Source: Maricaulis sp965242785 (lineage in GTDB: Bacteria > Pseudomonadota > Alphaproteobacteria > Caulobacterales > Maricaulaceae). Taken from it: 64,000 nucleotides of DNA. Within the stretch, counting starts at the first letter, position 1, and the number at the start of each line of letters is the position of its first letter. Positions 46,678 to 56,374 of this stretch are shown here, in pieces. The stretch lies in assembly GCA_965242785.1 (NCBI GenBank), contig CBDETA010000004.1, positions 1,720,266 through 1,784,265 on the forward strand, read 5' to 3'. The notes below the pieces were generated by a model that saw only the letters and a list, made by a program, of their open reading frames with translations, was not told where the DNA came from and made no database searches. The translations under genes and the position numbers were made by a program.

Positions 46678-47099
46678 TGGTCCGGCCCGCCACGCATGAC
46701 GACATTCCGGCAATCCTCGATCTTGGTGAGCGCTTCCACGCGCTTAGCCCTTGGCGGGATCGGCCTTTCAGCCGGGACGCGACGGAACAGACGGTTCGGG
46801 CTCTTATTGATAACGAGGATGCCTGCCTGTTTTTCAACGGCGCGGGCATTTTGGGCGGGGTTCTCTCGCAAATCTACTTTGGCGGCGGTTTGATCGCGCA
46901 AGAAGCGTTCTGGTTCGCTGACAAGGGCGGGCGCGAGCTTTTGGACGCGTTCGAGGCATGGGCCGCACAGAAGGGCGCTTGCGGCGTCATCATGGTTCAC
47001 CTGGCTTTGAATGACCGAGCGGATGCGGTCATGGGCGCGATGTATGCCCGGCGAGGCTACGCCCTGCGTGAAAGCCATTATTTCAAGGAGCTTGCCTGA
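46677..47099 (+). CDS. Phage-encoded GNAT acetyltransferase
   Basis: 140 residues starting VRPATHDDIPAILDLGERFH, the usual beta1-alpha1 opening of GNAT enzymes, with QIYFGGGLIAQEAFWFAD and GGRELLDAFEAWA as the central strand and acetyl-CoA loop. It uses a GTG start that overlaps the upstream stop. The target is unknown; similar genes occur in the ejection-protein region of other podoviruses. Confidence 0.75.
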   Translation: MVRPATHDDIPAILDLGERFHALSPWRDRPFSRDATEQTVRALIDNEDACLFFNGAGILGGVLSQIYFGGGLIAQEAFWFADKGGRELLDAFEAWAAQKGACGVIMVHLALNDRADAVMGAMYARRGYALRESHYFKELA

Positions 47100-48130
47100 T
47101 GGCTATCGGAACCACGGCGGCAATCATCGGCAGTGCGGCTATCGGTGCTGGCGCGTCCATTGCATCGTCCCGCGCGCAGAGCAGCGCCGCAAGACAGGCG
47201 AGCCAAACGGCCCAGCAGACCACGGCGGACAACAACGCCACTGCGCGGTATATCTTCGACCAGCAGACGGCCCTTAACGAGCCCTTCCGGCAATCCGATC
47301 TTGCGCGCCGTCGCATCGGTGACAGCTTTTTCGGGATCGAGGCGATTGCACCGCAGGCTGGCGGCGGAGGCACTAACGCTGTTCCCAATGTCAACGCCCT
47401 GATGGCCGGCCAATACGGGCAAGTCAACCAGCCGGTGAACCGCAGCCCGATGATGTTTGACCGCGACACGGGGCGTCCGTTCGATGACGGCAACCGCGCG
47501 GCTGTAAACGCGCTGATGATGCGGCAGAGCTTCCCCGAACTGTCTGCCGCGAACATGGGCGGGCATGCTGCGGCCAACCTCGCCGCCAACAAGCTGCCGG
47601 TGCAGGACACCAACGTTCCCGCGACGATCCCGCTCAATTCCGATGCGCCTGCCACCACGAGCGCAACGGCCAACCTGTTTGACCCCAGCCTTCCGGGCGC
47701 GTCGAACTTCAATAACTCGGTCTTCAACCCGCTCGCTCAAACGATGTTCAACCAAGAGCGTGACCGGATTGATGCGAACCTTGCCGCGTCTGGCCTGCTT
47801 TATGACGGGGTGCGGCAGACGGCGGTGCAGGAGGCGGGCAACCGATCCGCACAGAACGCGCTGAGCCTGTATTTCAACGCTCTTAACGGCGCGCCCATGT
47901 CGCAGGCCACCAACAACCTCACGACGGCAGCAGGCAATTACGGCGCGAACGTGATGGCCAACAACACCGCAGGCGCCAACGCCATCATGGCGGCACAGCA
48001 GGCGCGCGGGCAGGCCAACGCGGACATGTGGGGCGGTATCGGCACGGCGGCAGGTTACGGTATGGGCGCTTTCGATTGGGGCGGATCAGGCTCTGCCGGG
48101 TACAAGCCCAAGCCCAAATTCGGCTTCTAG
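47099..48130 (+). CDS. Probable DNA-ejection (internal virion) protein
   Basis: 343 residues with a hydrophobic glycine/alanine-rich N-terminus (TAAIIGSAAIGAGASIASSR), an Ala/Asn/Gln-rich body and a glycine-rich tail (GIGTAAGYGMGAFDWGGSGS). P22 ejection proteins have this composition and position, but the call is by context. Confidence 0.65.
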   Translation: MAIGTTAAIIGSAAIGAGASIASSRAQSSAARQASQTAQQTTADNNATARYIFDQQTALNEPFRQSDLARRRIGDSFFGIEAIAPQAGGGGTNAVPNVNALMAGQYGQVNQPVNRSPMMFDRDTGRPFDDGNRAAVNALMMRQSFPELSAANMGGHAAANLAANKLPVQDTNVPATIPLNSDAPATTSATANLFDPSLPGASNFNNSVFNPLAQTMFNQERDRIDANLAASGLLYDGVRQTAVQEAGNRSAQNALSLYFNALNGAPMSQATNNLTTAAGNYGANVMANNTAGANAIMAAQQARGQANADMWGGIGTAAGYGMGAFDWGGSGSAGYKPKPKFGF

Positions 48131-48139
48131 GAGAGCGAC

Positions 48140-49444
48140 ATGCCAGCGAACAACGTGATCAACGCTTTCATGGCGGGCCGTCAATTCCGGCAGGACCAGG
48201 ATGACCGGCAGCGGGCTATCGGCCTTGAGAACACGCGCGGGAAGGTGAACGCGCTTCTGATGCAGCCGGACCAGCCGGGGGCCGGGTTTGATGCTGGTGG
48301 TGCATCTGGCGAGGCGCGCGGGCCGTCGAACTTGGAGCGCGCCCGACAAATGGTAATGGGTTCTGGCGATGCGGAGCTGATGGGGCAATTTCGCCAACAA
48401 GTCGCGGCTATGGATGAACAGCAGCGCGCCCGGCAGCAGCAGCTTTTCGGTCTTGTCGGGCAGGTTGCAAACTCTTTGCGTGGCGTGGAGACCAGCCAGC
48501 GCGGTCAAGCCCTGATGAGCATGGCCCCGCAGCTTCGCGCGGCGGGTGCGCCTGACGAGGAAATCATGCGCTATGCACAGCTCCTGTCAGACCCTCAAAG
48601 CTCGGACGCCATCATTGAAGCCCTGTCTTCCCGCGTTCTGGAAGCGCAGAGCGTGTTTGATGCCTACGCCCCGCAGATGCAGGGTGAAAGCGAGGTTCTT
48701 TCGCGCTTCCAAGGCGGGAGGCAAGTGCAAGGCCCGGTCAACCCGAACGCGCCGATCAATCAAGGGATCGACCGCTATCAGGCAGAGACGGGCCGCATGA
48801 ATGCCAATACGGCACGCGGCCGCCTTGACCTGGATTCTCAGCAAAGCAATCAACCCGACTGGGTGACGCTGCCACCGGGTGATCCGCGCCGGGCAGGGTT
48901 CGATGACTCGGACGTGGTGCAATACAATGTCCGCACAGGGCAGGTTGCCCGCCGGTCCCAAGACCGCGTGTTCAACGCGACGGAGAGCCAAGCTGCTGGC
49001 TTCGCGGGCCGCATGAATGACGCGGCGCAAATCATCCAGAGCGTGGAGTCACAAGAGGACTTTAACGGAGTGCCGGAGTTTCTTTGGAACCGCCCGACGC
49101 GCACTCTGCCGCCGGAATGGCAACGCTACCGGCAGGCCGGTGAAAACTGGATCAGGGCGAATCTTCGCCGAGAATCCGGCGCGGTCATCGGTGTGGATGA
49201 AATGGCCTCTGAGTTCCGCGTGTACTTCCCGCAACCCGGAGACAGCCCGGAGGTCATCCGGCAGAAGGCGAACGCGCGTGCGCGTGCCGAGCAATCCATG
49301 CGGGCTCAAAGCCGGGGGGCCTATGAGGACTACGGGCTAGATCAGCCGGTGTCTCAACCCGCCCAAGCGCAAGAAACAACCGCCACCAACCCCCAAACGG
49401 GCGAGCGGATTGTCCTTAGGAATGGTCGTTGGGAGCCTATGTGA
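48140..49444 (+). CDS. Probable DNA-ejection / internal virion protein
   Basis: 434 residues, helical and glutamine-rich. The C-terminal block WIRANLRRESGAVIGVDEMA and VYFPQPGDSPEVIRQKANAR is shared with many phage DNA-transfer proteins. Starts after GGAGAGCGAC. Confidence 0.7.
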   Translation: MPANNVINAFMAGRQFRQDQDDRQRAIGLENTRGKVNALLMQPDQPGAGFDAGGASGEARGPSNLERARQMVMGSGDAELMGQFRQQVAAMDEQQRARQQQLFGLVGQVANSLRGVETSQRGQALMSMAPQLRAAGAPDEEIMRYAQLLSDPQSSDAIIEALSSRVLEAQSVFDAYAPQMQGESEVLSRFQGGRQVQGPVNPNAPINQGIDRYQAETGRMNANTARGRLDLDSQQSNQPDWVTLPPGDPRRAGFDDSDVVQYNVRTGQVARRSQDRVFNATESQAAGFAGRMNDAAQIIQSVESQEDFNGVPEFLWNRPTRTLPPEWQRYRQAGENWIRANLRRESGAVIGVDEMASEFRVYFPQPGDSPEVIRQKANARARAEQSMRAQSRGAYEDYGLDQPVSQPAQAQETTATNPQTGERIVLRNGRWEPM

Positions 49445-51549
49445 TGCGCCAACCCGCCCTGCCTCCGGGATTTGTGCTAGACCAGTCTTCCGCGCCAGCC
49501 CTGCCGCCGGGGTTTGTTTTGGACGACGGAGAGTCGGACCAGCCCGCCGCTCCGCGTATCGATGGTGGCGGCAGTCGCACTGTGGAGGGTGCCGCTCGCC
49601 CGGTGTCTCAGGCTGCGCAGGGTATCAATGAAGGGCTTGCGCGCGCAATCGGGACGCCGGTTTCTGCTGTGAACCTCGCAGCCGATCTGGTCGGCATCCC
49701 GGTTAGCGATGAGCCCTTTATGGGGCAGAATTGGGTGATGAGCCGTTTCCGCGATGCGGGTTTCATCAACCCGGAAGACGGGCCCCGCAATATGACAGAG
49801 CGCGTCATTCGCCGTGCTGGCGAAGAAGTGGGTGCGTCGGTTCCGTTTGTTGCCGCTATTGGCCGGGCGGGGCAGGGCGCAAACGCTATCAACGCCACGC
49901 AGCGGGCAGCGCAGGAGGGCGGGGCTTTCCGGGGGCTGGTTGCGCCTGCGGTTGAACAAGCTGCCCGCAGGCCCGGCGCGACTGCCGCCGCTGATATGGG
50001 GTTGTCTGCTGTCTCCGGTGTGGGTGCAGAGATTGGCCAGCAGGCAGGCGGCACCACGGGGGAACTGCTGGGCTCCGTTGCCGCACCCTTGGCGGTTGTC
50101 GGCGCACCGGGCGCGGCGCGGCGTTTGGTCGGCGGCGGGCGACCTGAATCGGTTGCGGTGGCAAATGACTTTGCGGCATCGGGGACAAGCCCGACTGTTG
50201 GCCAGTTGTCGGCAGGGGTTGAGGGAAGACCCACCGCCCCCGCCCTTGTGGAGCGCGTGGCGGGGAACGCGCCGGGCGGCAATGTGCGTCTTGCCCGCGC
50301 CCTTGAGCGGCAACAGGAGGAAATCGGCAGACGTGTTCAGTCTATTGCAAACGATCTTGCACCAGGGGCCGACGCGGAGCGTGCGGGCCGGGCGGTTCAA
50401 TCCGGCGCGGAGGATTTCGTTGGCCGGATGCAAACGCGCGCCACAGAGCTTTACGGGGCTGTAGACGAGGCCATTGACCCGGCTGCGCAGGTCAGCTTGC
50501 GAAACACGCTAGACTACCTTCAGTCTGTGAGCCAATCGACGCCGGGCTTGAACCAGACCGGGCCGCTTCTGCACTCACCAGCCATACGGCAGTATGCGGA
50601 GGCTTTGACGGCGGACGCGGGGCAGGGTGGTGTCATTCCGTACCAGTCTTTGGCGCGGGTGCGCTCAGCCATTGGCCAGCAGCTTCGTGGGCAATCTCTC
50701 GTGTCAGACGCCCGCGAGGGCGAACTACGCGCGCTCTATTCGGCCCTGACCAACGACATGGAGGCTGCGGCCCGTGCATCCGGTGATGAAGCATACCGCC
50801 GCTGGCAGCGTGCCAATCGCCACTATCAAGCCTGGAATCGGCGCGTGTCTGATTTCCTTGACCCGATCAACCGGCAGAACGTTCCCGAGCGCGTCTATCT
50901 GGCTCTTGAGCAGGGCGGCAGGCAGGGCGCAACGCGCATTCGTGCCATCCGTCGAAGCCTGACCCCGCAGCAATGGGATCATGTGGCGGCAGCGATGATT
51001 TCCCGCATGGGACGGGCCACGCCGAGCAATCAGGGTGCGGACGTTGATACGTTCTCTACGGAAACATTCCTCACCAATTGGGCGCGTATGGATCAGGAGG
51101 CCCGCAATCAGGTTTTTGGCGGGGACAGGTATCGTCGCTATCGGCAAGACTTGAACTCTATTGCGCGCACCGCTGAGACGATCCGCACGAGCCAAGGCAT
51201 TCTTGCGAACCCGTCCGGCAGCGCGCAGGCCGGGGTGAATATCGGTGCTGGTGTCGTGGCGCTTTCATCGCTGATGACGGGGGACGTTGGGATGCTTGGC
51301 GCTACCGGCTCTGCCGTTGTTGCTTCGGACGTGGCCGCGCGCCTGATGAGTAACCCGCGCTTTGTGTCGTGGCTGGCGCAAACTAATCGCCAGCCCGTCG
51401 AGCGCTACCCGGTGATGTTGGGGCGGCTGGCCAGCACAATCGCATCTGATGACCAGCAATATGCGGAAGATTTGCGGGCGTTCCTAGATGCGCAGCGGGC
51501 CCTAACTCAAGAGCAGCCACGCGGCGACGGGCGGGCCGAACAGCAATAG
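49444..51549 (+). CDS. Large ejection-type virion protein
   Basis: 701 residues. It opens with two copies of LPPGFVLD (MRQPALPPGFVLDQ and ALPPGFVLDDG), a short repeat often found at the start of phage DNA-transfer proteins. Then come hydrophobic glycine/alanine-rich segments (GTTGELLGSVAAPLAVVGAP) and a long helical C-terminus. It probably forms the conduit for DNA across the cell envelope. Confidence 0.7.
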   Translation: MRQPALPPGFVLDQSSAPALPPGFVLDDGESDQPAAPRIDGGGSRTVEGAARPVSQAAQGINEGLARAIGTPVSAVNLAADLVGIPVSDEPFMGQNWVMSRFRDAGFINPEDGPRNMTERVIRRAGEEVGASVPFVAAIGRAGQGANAINATQRAAQEGGAFRGLVAPAVEQAARRPGATAAADMGLSAVSGVGAEIGQQAGGTTGELLGSVAAPLAVVGAPGAARRLVGGGRPESVAVANDFAASGTSPTVGQLSAGVEGRPTAPALVERVAGNAPGGNVRLARALERQQEEIGRRVQSIANDLAPGADAERAGRAVQSGAEDFVGRMQTRATELYGAVDEAIDPAAQVSLRNTLDYLQSVSQSTPGLNQTGPLLHSPAIRQYAEALTADAGQGGVIPYQSLARVRSAIGQQLRGQSLVSDAREGELRALYSALTNDMEAAARASGDEAYRRWQRANRHYQAWNRRVSDFLDPINRQNVPERVYLALEQGGRQGATRIRAIRRSLTPQQWDHVAAAMISRMGRATPSNQGADVDTFSTETFLTNWARMDQEARNQVFGGDRYRRYRQDLNSIARTAETIRTSQGILANPSGSAQAGVNIGAGVVALSSLMTGDVGMLGATGSAVVASDVAARLMSNPRFVSWLAQTNRQPVERYPVMLGRLASTIASDDQQYAEDLRAFLDAQRALTQEQPRGDGRAEQQ

Positions 51550-51705
51550 CGCACCAAGCGCCAAAGTCACAATGGGTGCAACCACCTTGTCGAACACCGC
51601 CAAGAACGCCCGTTCGATTGCGTCATTTACAGACGGGAACCAGCGCTCAACAGCGAGGAGCGCGGCTAGTCCCGTGAATATCCACAACACAGCAAGGGCT
51701 TTCAT
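51502..51705 (-). CDS. Small membrane protein on the opposite strand (possible lysogeny gene)
   Basis: 67 residues with two hydrophobic segments (KALAVLWIFTGLAALLAVE and VVAPIVTLALGALLLFGPP). It is the only minus-strand gene in the late block and overlaps the 3' end of the ejection gene by 48 bases. It may be a lysogenic-conversion or superinfection-exclusion gene (inference). The ribosome site is weak (AGGGTGCGGGC). Confidence 0.5.
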   Translation of the reverse strand: MKALAVLWIFTGLAALLAVERWFPSVNDAIERAFLAVFDKVVAPIVTLALGALLLFGPPVAAWLLLS

Positions 51706-51765
51706 GCCCGCACCCTAACCCGAACCGCCCCGCCGGTTCCATTGAAAAATTCTGCCCACCTTCCA

Positions 51766-51788
51766 CCCCGCCTTGTGCGGGGTTTTTT
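51766..51788 (+). terminator. Terminator before the tail-spike gene
   Basis: CCCCGC-CTTGT-GCGGGG followed by T6. It separates the ejection genes from the spike/lysis transcript; a promoter for the spike gene was not seen. Confidence 0.8.
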
Positions 51789-51803
51789 ATTGGAGTTCCG
51801 CCA

Positions 51804-54800
51804 ATGGCCGCGACGTTCTTTCTCTCGCAGCAGCAGGTGCTGGACAGCAACGCGGACCCGCTAGCCGGGGCGCTGCTCTACACTTACTCTGAAAGCACGA
51901 CCACGCCGCTCGCTGCGTACACGGACGAAGCTCTGACGACCGCGCACACTAACCCGATTGTGGCTGATGGCGATGGGCGATTCGGGGCCATCTATCTGCA
52001 AGCGGCGGCTTACAAGTTTGTGCTGAAAACTGCCGCAGGGGCCCCCGTTTGGACGTTGGATAATTTCAACCCGGACGGTGGCACGGTTGCACTTGCGGCT
52101 GTGAGCGACAGCATTTTTTCCATTGTCGATAACAGCGACGGCACGAAGGCCGTCAAGTTTGAAGTGTCAGGCGTCACGACCGCGACCACTCGCACGCTCA
52201 CGGTCCCTGACCGGAGCGGCGTCATCGGCCAGGATATCGCGTCGGTTGCGACCATTTCCGCACTCAAGGCGTTGTCCGGAGGGCAATTCCCAACCGTCCA
52301 TGTACAGGGCCATACCAGCGCGGGTGATGGCGGCGGCGGAACGTTTTATTGGGCCTCCGCTGATACGACCACGGATGACAACGGCGTTTACATCCAGCCG
52401 AACGCGGGCGGTACGGGCCGTTGGATTCGGGTCATGACCGGATCGGTCATTGACTTGGCATGGTACGGCCTGCCGACCGGCTCTGACGACACATCGGTTT
52501 TGACGACCGCATCCACGCTGGCAGCGTCGCTCAACAAGGAAGTCTTCGCGCCGGGCGGAACCTACATCATTAACGGATTCACGGCGGCGAACGGCGTGGT
52601 CTATCGCGGTGTTCCGGGCGAGACGATCTGGAAGCGGCCCAACTCGGCGGCGGGCAACGCGTCCATCGCCACGGTGAATTATCCCGCCCGCTTTGTCGGC
52701 ATCATCTTCGACGGCAACGCGACGAACAACACGAACGCGGGCAACAATGTTACTGTGACCGGGCGGCAGGCGGGCGACATTCACTTTGAAGACTGTATTT
52801 CCCGCGCGGCACTTCAGGTCAGTGGGGGCTATGGCGCGGGATATGTCATTGACGACGCCGCGCGCAACCGCTCTGGCACCGGCACGGGTGACGGCTCAAC
52901 GGTCACGTTTACCGTTACCAATGGCGCGGGCGCGACCGAGGAAGAGACGCGGGTCTTCAAGGACGATGAGATTGTCTCTCGCGCTGATTATTCCGTGGCG
53001 GACAACGGCAATGATCTTGACATTACGTTTAGCGTCGCCCCGGCAGCAGCGGCGGCGCTGGAGTTCTACGTTCTGCCGAACAGCGGCGTCACCTTCGTCA
53101 ATTGCGAGGCGACGGACAACGACGCGGCGGGCCTGTTGGCCGAGGAAGTCACCAATCTGGACATTGACGGCTTCATTGCCGAGCAGAATGGCGGGGCGGG
53201 TGTCTCTGTTGGTGGCCTGACATTCCCCGGCGCTGACCGCTTTTCCGAGGGCTCCACGATCAAGAACGTGCGCGCTCGCTTGAATGCTGGCAGCGGTGTG
53301 GAGTTGCTGGGCTTCATCGAGGGCGGCACAGTTGGCGCTCCGGTTTTTGGCCCTGACAACCCGGATAACTACTGCATCCGGGCCAGCAATATCTTCGCTG
53401 AGTACAACACCAAATATGGTGTGGCGCTGCAAGGCGAGGCCCTGTTGGTGCAGGACGTCATTTCGCGCGACAACTCCGAAGGCACGACGTCCGCCTATGG
53501 TCAGATGTTGGCCAATGTCTCGCGCTCGGTGGTGAAGGGCTTCTATCTGACGGGCGTGTCCGGCACGTTCGGCCTCGACGCGGGCGGCGCGCATTACTCG
53601 AAAATCACTGACGGCATCATTGACCGCTGCGCCACGGAAAAGAACGGCGGCGGGTACGGCCTGAATATCGGCGCGGCGCGGTATACGGATGTTGCGGGCA
53701 TCAAGATTATCGAATGCGGCCCGGACAGCGCCGGGTCTGTTGGCATCTATCTTCCGGGGGTTGATGGCGACGGATCCACCGACGGCGGCTATGACTGGGA
53801 GTCCACGGGCAACACGATCCGCGATTGTGAAGTGCATCTGGGCGCATCATCCAGCCGGATCGGCATCAAGCTGACGAAGGGGGCCAATGATACCCTTGTT
53901 CGCGGCAACCTGTTCTTTGGCGGGGCGGCCAACGCGCTCATTGTCGATGAGACGGACAGCGCCGTTGTCGAGGGCAACCGCTGGATGGACAATCTGGCCG
54001 GGCCCACTGTGTCCGCGGCCACGACCACCGTTATCCCGGATGGGCTTGAGCAGGTCATTCTTTCGGGCACGGCGTCCATCACCGGGCTTGAAACCTATTC
54101 GCGCAACGCCAATAGCGGCAAGATCACGCATATTCGCGTAACGGCGGCGGGCTCTGGCTACACATCACAGCCGACTGTCTCGATCACGGGCGGCGGCGGC
54201 TCTGGTGCGGCGGCGACGGCCTATATGACCGGCGATGGACGGCTGGCCTATATTGAGGTGACCAATCGCGGTTCCGGTTATACCAGCGTTCCGACCGTGT
54301 CCTTCTCTGGCGGCGGCGGCTCTGGCGCGACAGCAACGGCAGTCGTGGGCGTGGATAATATCTATGAGCGCTGGGTATCGCTGCGAGTGGCGGTCGGGTC
54401 TTCGCTGAGTATCGCTCATGACGGCGTAGACCTGTATCTGCGCGATCAGCTTGGATTTACCTGGGGCACCACCGACGACACCATAGAGCTTGTGGGTCGT
54501 GGGGGAACCGCGTGGTTTGAGCGTATGCGTTCAAGCTACGACACGGCCCGGCGAACGTCTTTGGGCTTGAAGTTCGGAACGGACTTTTCCAGTGCCCGGC
54601 CTACGAATGAGGGTGACGTCCTCATCAACCATTCGCGCACGTCTTTCGATTCTAGCGGTGGTTGGGAAACCCAGCTTTCGGATTTCGCTAATGGCTATGG
54701 CTCACTGTGGCGCGGCTATGACGGCGGCGGCGGTGATATCCGCCACTCGCTCGGCTTCCGGGTCAACGCGGCAGCATGGACCGAGATGTTCCGCTACCAC

Positions 54801-55073
54801 TCAAGCGGCAAGCTGGACATTCTTTCGGCCTCCGGGCAAATCCACGTCAACGGCTCAAAGGTGCTGGCAGCGCGTGGCGCGGCGGTCTCGGACACGTCGA
54901 TTACCTACACCATCAATAACCCGTCCATCACGCCTGACAACGCCGTGACGATTGCAGACGGGTCCGCACCCACGGCTTCGGAATTGCTGCATCTGTGTGT
55001 GGAGCTGAAAAACCAGATTGAAACGCTCAAGTCTCGGCTCGACGCGACCAGCGGCCACGGGCTGATCTCGTGA
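51804..55073 (+). CDS. Tail spike / receptor-binding protein
   Basis: 1089 residues. Residues 1-110 form a head-binding module (FFLSQQQVLDSNADPLAGAL, then YTDEALTTAHTNPIVADGDG) as in P22-like spikes. About 190-760 is a right-handed beta-helix (pectate-lyase-like) rich in NN, GG and hydrophobic ladders. Two copies of GSGYTSxPTVSxxGGGGSGA follow near 790-850. A distal domain and a C-terminal coiled coil (LCVELKNQIETLKSRLDA) come last. Probably trimeric; it may cut surface polysaccharide. Confidence 0.88.
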   Translation: MAATFFLSQQQVLDSNADPLAGALLYTYSESTTTPLAAYTDEALTTAHTNPIVADGDGRFGAIYLQAAAYKFVLKTAAGAPVWTLDNFNPDGGTVALAAVSDSIFSIVDNSDGTKAVKFEVSGVTTATTRTLTVPDRSGVIGQDIASVATISALKALSGGQFPTVHVQGHTSAGDGGGGTFYWASADTTTDDNGVYIQPNAGGTGRWIRVMTGSVIDLAWYGLPTGSDDTSVLTTASTLAASLNKEVFAPGGTYIINGFTAANGVVYRGVPGETIWKRPNSAAGNASIATVNYPARFVGIIFDGNATNNTNAGNNVTVTGRQAGDIHFEDCISRAALQVSGGYGAGYVIDDAARNRSGTGTGDGSTVTFTVTNGAGATEEETRVFKDDEIVSRADYSVADNGNDLDITFSVAPAAAAALEFYVLPNSGVTFVNCEATDNDAAGLLAEEVTNLDIDGFIAEQNGGAGVSVGGLTFPGADRFSEGSTIKNVRARLNAGSGVELLGFIEGGTVGAPVFGPDNPDNYCIRASNIFAEYNTKYGVALQGEALLVQDVISRDNSEGTTSAYGQMLANVSRSVVKGFYLTGVSGTFGLDAGGAHYSKITDGIIDRCATEKNGGGYGLNIGAARYTDVAGIKIIECGPDSAGSVGIYLPGVDGDGSTDGGYDWESTGNTIRDCEVHLGASSSRIGIKLTKGANDTLVRGNLFFGGAANALIVDETDSAVVEGNRWMDNLAGPTVSAATTTVIPDGLEQVILSGTASITGLETYSRNANSGKITHIRVTAAGSGYTSQPTVSITGGGGSGAAATAYMTGDGRLAYIEVTNRGSGYTSVPTVSFSGGGGSGATATAVVGVDNIYERWVSLRVAVGSSLSIAHDGVDLYLRDQLGFTWGTTDDTIELVGRGGTAWFERMRSSYDTARRTSLGLKFGTDFSSARPTNEGDVLINHSRTSFDSSGGWETQLSDFANGYGSLWRGYDGGGGDIRHSLGFRVNAAAWTEMFRYHSSGKLDILSASGQIHVNGSKVLAARGAAVSDTSITYTINNPSITPDNAVTIADGSAPTASELLHLCVELKNQIETLKSRLDATSGHGLIS

Positions 55074-55106
55074 TCGGCGCGCTGCGGAACGGCTAGGAGC
55101 AGGGCG

Positions 55107-55466
55107 ATGCCAGAAATTGACCCGATGCGGCTCTTGGTGGACACGATCAAAGAGCAGTCCGCCGAAATGAAGGGCCTGCGAAACGATGTGCAGGCGCTGT
55201 CCAAGGGCCTCGCCTCCGTCGAGACGATGACCGAGGAAATCAAGCAGACCCGACACCAGTTGCGCGATGAGCTTCACGGGCTCTTGGGCAAGATCGAGGT
55301 CCGCATTCACGACATTGAACACAAGCAGGTGAAGCCGATTGCCAACGAGATTGCAGAGCAGCGCGGGGCCTTCCGGGTTCTGGCGTGGTTCGCCGGGGGC
55401 GGGGGCCTATCCGGCATTGTTGGCGCAATCCTGGTTCTGGTTGAAATGCTGAGAGGCGCACAATGA
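55107..55466 (+). CDS. Coiled-coil membrane protein of the lysis region
   Basis: 119 residues: helical coiled coil (KEQSAEMKGLRNDVQALSKG) followed by one C-terminal membrane helix (GGGGLSGIVGAILVLVEML). Such tail-anchored proteins next to holins can be haemolysin XhlA-like or holin regulators. The stop overlaps the next start. Confidence 0.65.
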   Translation: MPEIDPMRLLVDTIKEQSAEMKGLRNDVQALSKGLASVETMTEEIKQTRHQLRDELHGLLGKIEVRIHDIEHKQVKPIANEIAEQRGAFRVLAWFAGGGGLSGIVGAILVLVEMLRGAQ

Positions 55467-55675
55467 CCCGCGACGAATTCATTCACTTCCTGCGCAATTT
55501 CCGCAGGCCGTATGCGTCGGTCGTGTGCGCGACTGCCTTGGCGGGCGGCACGGCTTACGGCGTCCACAGCGGTCACTTTATCCCGGAAGGGCTCGCGTGG
55601 GCCTTGGTGTTCGTGATTGTCGCGGATGGATCGCAGCGCATGTGGGAGAAGATCAAAGGGCAGGCAAATGGTTGA
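55463..55675 (+). CDS. Putative holin
   Basis: 70 residues with two hydrophobic segments (VVCATALAGGTAYGVHSGHF and LAWALVFVIVADGS) and a basic C-terminus, directly before the endolysin gene. It would form the membrane lesion that times lysis. Assigned by size and context. Confidence 0.65.
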   Translation: MTRDEFIHFLRNFRRPYASVVCATALAGGTAYGVHSGHFIPEGLAWALVFVIVADGSQRMWEKIKGQANG

Positions 55676-55997
55676 CGTGCACTTCAAGGACGGCGTTGAC
55701 CCCAAGGGGTGCAGCCTCGCCAATATCCGGGGCATTGCAAAGGCCGCATGGGTCTTCATGACCTACGGCAAGCGCTTCACCGTGACCGCGATGGCAGACG
55801 GCACCCACGGCAAGGGTTCCAAGCACTATACCGGCGACGCCTTTGATGTTCGCACGCGGGATGAAGGGCCGGACTTCCAGCAATGGCCGGACAATGTGAA
55901 GCGGCACTTGCGAAACGCGCTCAAGAACACGCTGGGCGCTGACTATGACGTGGTGGTTGAACCCACGCATATTCACGTGGAGTACGATCCGAAATGA
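55668..55997 (+). CDS. Endolysin, M15-type D-Ala-D-Ala peptidase
   Basis: 109 residues with the zinc site of M15 peptidases: SKHYTGDAFDVR (Ser51, His53, Asp60) and HIHVEY (His101, His103). It cleaves peptidoglycan cross-links. No signal sequence, so it needs the holin. Overlaps the holin gene by 8 bases. Confidence 0.85.
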   Translation: MVDVHFKDGVDPKGCSLANIRGIAKAAWVFMTYGKRFTVTAMADGTHGKGSKHYTGDAFDVRTRDEGPDFQQWPDNVKRHLRNALKNTLGADYDVVVEPTHIHVEYDPK

Positions 55998-56374
55998 CCG
56001 CGTTTTTCGCCAGCCTATGGGGCAAAGCCATGACGGGAGCCGCAGTGGTGCTTTTCATCGCTGCGGCCTTTTTTCTGGATCGCTGGGTTGGGGCGCGAGA
56101 GCAAATCCAAGAGGCGCGAGACGCCACCGTCAAGGCAGAGGCGGAGCTTGAACGCACACGGGCCGCTTTGGCGAGCGCCGAGGCTAGAGCGCAGGCGAGA
56201 GCGACACAAGCCATTGCCCAGCGCGCGGATGAACAGGCGGTGAGAGATGAACCAGAGACGTTTGATTGCCCTAACAGCCCTGCTATCAGCCGGGCTCTTG
56301 GCATCCTGCGCCAGCGTCGAGAGGGTGATTCGCCCGCCGCTGGTGGTGCCGCCCAGCCTCCTGAGCTGCGCTGA
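55994..56374 (+). CDS. Rz: Rz-like inner-membrane spanin subunit
   Basis: 126 residues with one N-terminal membrane helix (TGAAVVLFIAAAFFLDRWV) and a periplasmic coiled coil (AEAELERTRAALASAEARAQ). It follows the endolysin and contains the Rz1 gene in another frame. Confidence 0.82.
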   Translation: MTAFFASLWGKAMTGAAVVLFIAAAFFLDRWVGAREQIQEARDATVKAEAELERTRAALASAEARAQARATQAIAQRADEQAVRDEPETFDCPNSPAISRALGILRQRREGDSPAAGGAAQPPELR

